Source: Coriobacteriales bacterium (lineage in GTDB: Bacteria; Actinomycetota; Coriobacteriia; Coriobacteriales; UBA8131). From it: a stretch of DNA of 7,151 nucleotides. Of the stretch, positions 6,121-7,151 are shown one piece after another. Both the position numbers and the translations under genes were made by a program. Each line of letters opens with the position of its first letter. Positions within the stretch are counted from its first letter, which is position 1. The notes below the pieces were generated by a model that was not told the DNA's origin, ran no database searches, and worked only from the letters and a program-made list of their open reading frames with translations. Where the stretch lies: contig JAITNB010000092.1 of assembly GCA_031290695.1 (NCBI GenBank), positions 1 through 7,151 of the forward strand, in the 5' to 3' direction.

Positions 6121-6591
6121 TCATTTATGGTAGGGTTCGTTCCTCAGTATCTTGAACGCACGGTATATCTGTTCGAGAAGCACGACGCGGGCGAGGTTGT
6201 GCGGCAGCGTGAGGGGGCCAAACGACAGCAGCAGGCCGGCCTTATCCGTCACCGCCTCGCTCACACCGGTCGAGCCCCCCACCACAAAGGCGACATGGCT
6301 CTGCCCGTCAATCTGCAAGCTGCGGAGAAGCTCGGCCGTGTCCTCGCTGGAAGTCTCCCGTCCGCAACGGTCGAGCACGACCGTGAACGTACGCGCGGGC
6401 AGGACGCGCATGAGATCGCGGGCCTCGGCCTGTCGCGCCGCAGCCACGCCGCCGTGCGTCGCGGGGTCGCGGTCAGGCACCTCCCGCACTGTCACCTGCG
6501 CATACCCCTTGAGGCGCTTGAGGTACTCGGCACAGGCGTCCTCCCAAAACCGCTCCTTGAGCCTGCCCACCGCGATGACGTCGATCCTCAC
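6121..6591 (-). CDS. rlmH: 23S rRNA (pseudouridine1915-N3)-methyltransferase RlmH
   Basis: A 156-residue SPOUT-class methyltransferase that uses S-adenosylmethionine to methylate pseudouridine 1915 in helix 69 of 23S rRNA on assembled 70S ribosomes. The length equals the family norm (about 155-160). Recognisable segments are the N-terminal strand MRIDVIAVGRLK, VVLDRCGRETSSED (71-84), the cofactor-loop VVGGSTGVSEAV (103-114), LSFGPLTLPHNLAR (122-135) with His131, and the C-terminal tail IYRAFKILRNEPYHK (142-156), close to the YRA...N.PYH ending of E. coli RlmH. The start is a GTG at 6591, whose last two bases and the next A form the stop of the upstream gene (GTGA). AAGG lies 9 nt upstream. 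The overlap implies coupled translation with the DUF2344 protein. Confidence 0.97.
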   Translation of the reverse strand: MRIDVIAVGRLKERFWEDACAEYLKRLKGYAQVTVREVPDRDPATHGGVAAARQAEARDLMRVLPARTFTVVLDRCGRETSSEDTAELLRSLQIDGQSHVAFVVGGSTGVSEAVTDKAGLLLSFGPLTLPHNLARVVLLEQIYRAFKILRNEPYHK

Positions 6592-7151
6592 CGCGCACGC
6601 CCTTGCCGAGGGCGTCCCGGCCGTCGAAGGGGGGTGCGGGACGGGGCAGGGGCTTTGGTGTGAGCCGTGGCTTCCTCCACCTCAAGGCGCACCCGGGTCA
6701 CGCGCACCAGCTCCAGCCCCAACTCTGTGGCATCCTCCTCGACGGCAACACGTGCGGCCGCCACCAACTGCTCTGGGCGCAGCGAGCCGTCCTGTTGCGT
6801 GATGAGCGTCATCGAGACCGCCACCAGCGAAGGGCTTCCTTCGATCTCCCTCACGCATATCGGCGCCCCAAGGTGTGTCTTGAGGTCATACTCCTTGAGC
6901 TTCCCCTTCTTCTCTACCACCAGGGCCCCCTGCGAGACAACCCGGTCAAACGCCTGTTGTAAGACAGAGGGCGAGACAGAGGGGACGGTACCCAATACCA
7001 CCTCATAGGTTGCACACAGGTGGGTGACGGTGAGGGCCTTGTCGCTGGCGGGGACATACGCGGCGCCGATGACGGGCAGGCCGCAGACGCATACCGCCTG
7101 TAACCGCTCCATCACCTCGTGCGGCGGCAGGTACGCGCGAAGCCAGATGTC
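6588..7151 (-). CDS. DUF2344 / radical SAM-linked protein, C-terminal part
   Basis: The reading frame is open to the window edge, so this is the last 187 residues of a longer protein; its start is not in view. Near the edge DIWLRAYLPPHEVMERLQAV, then YEVVLGTVP, EKKGKLKEYDLKTHL (a K-GK-KE-DL motif) and GSLRPEQLVAAA match the DUF2344/TIGR03936 'radical SAM-linked' family as I remember it. In actinobacteria and clostridia this domain stands beside, or is fused to the C-terminus of, a B12-binding-type radical SAM protein of unknown function. I expect such a fusion here but cannot see it. The last roughly 28 residues form a Pro/Arg/Lys-rich basic tail (SRTPLRRPGRPRQGRAR) beyond the conserved domain. 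The stop TGA (6590-6588) overlaps the rlmH GTG. The exact biochemical role is unknown. An internal GTG at 7115 is not taken as the start, since family-like sequence continues upstream of it. Confidence 0.8.
   Translation of the reverse strand, partial: DIWLRAYLPPHEVMERLQAVCVCGLPVIGAAYVPASDKALTVTHLCATYEVVLGTVPSVSPSVLQQAFDRVVSQGALVVEKKGKLKEYDLKTHLGAPICVREIEGSPSLVAVSMTLITQQDGSLRPEQLVAAARVAVEEDATELGLELVRVTRVRLEVEEATAHTKAPAPSRTPLRRPGRPRQGRAR

Noticed and set aside
1..7151. Defence system, prophage, transposon or CRISPR array
   Set aside because: No transposase, integrase, phage or Cas-like protein and no regularly spaced DNA repeats were seen; the helicase is clearly housekeeping PcrA by its motifs and C-terminal domain.

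Overview
The window reads as a stretch of a GC-rich, Gram-positive actinobacterial chromosome, most likely from the class Coriobacteriia (Olsenella/Atopobium/Collinsella relatives). This placement is an inference. It rests on high GC, a surface protein anchored by cell-wall-binding type 2 (CWB2) repeats, and a DUF2344 (radical SAM-linked) protein next to rlmH. All six supported genes lie on the minus strand, so the region is transcribed from high to low coordinates.

Region A (7151 down to 2606) is a tightly packed housekeeping gene string. In transcription order it holds the C-terminal part of a DUF2344/radical SAM-linked protein, rlmH (23S rRNA pseudouridine methyltransferase, overlapping the previous gene by 4 nt as GTGA), a stand-alone AroQ chorismate mutase, a short type I-beta DAHP synthase (aroF, overlapping aroQ by 4 nt as ATGA) and pcrA (UvrD-type DNA helicase, 20 nt after aroF). 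The overlaps and short gaps point to one transcription unit combining rRNA modification, the entry step and branch point of aromatic amino-acid synthesis, and DNA repair.

Region B (2605 to 2279) is a 327-nt AT-richer intergenic stretch. It contains inverted repeats and a good sigma-70-like promoter facing the next gene.

Region C (2278 to 1) encodes cell-surface proteins. The first is a complete 670-residue secreted protein with a signal peptide, five Asp-box (BNR) motifs typical of beta-propellers, and three C-terminal CWB2 repeats. After an 80-nt gap comes the N-terminus of a second secreted protein, cut by the window edge.

I found no RNA genes, mobile elements, CRISPR arrays or defence system. 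The most unusual object is the Asp-box propeller joined to CWB2 anchors. The aroQ-aroF pair, a split counterpart of the fused enzyme known from Bacillus, is the most interesting housekeeping arrangement.
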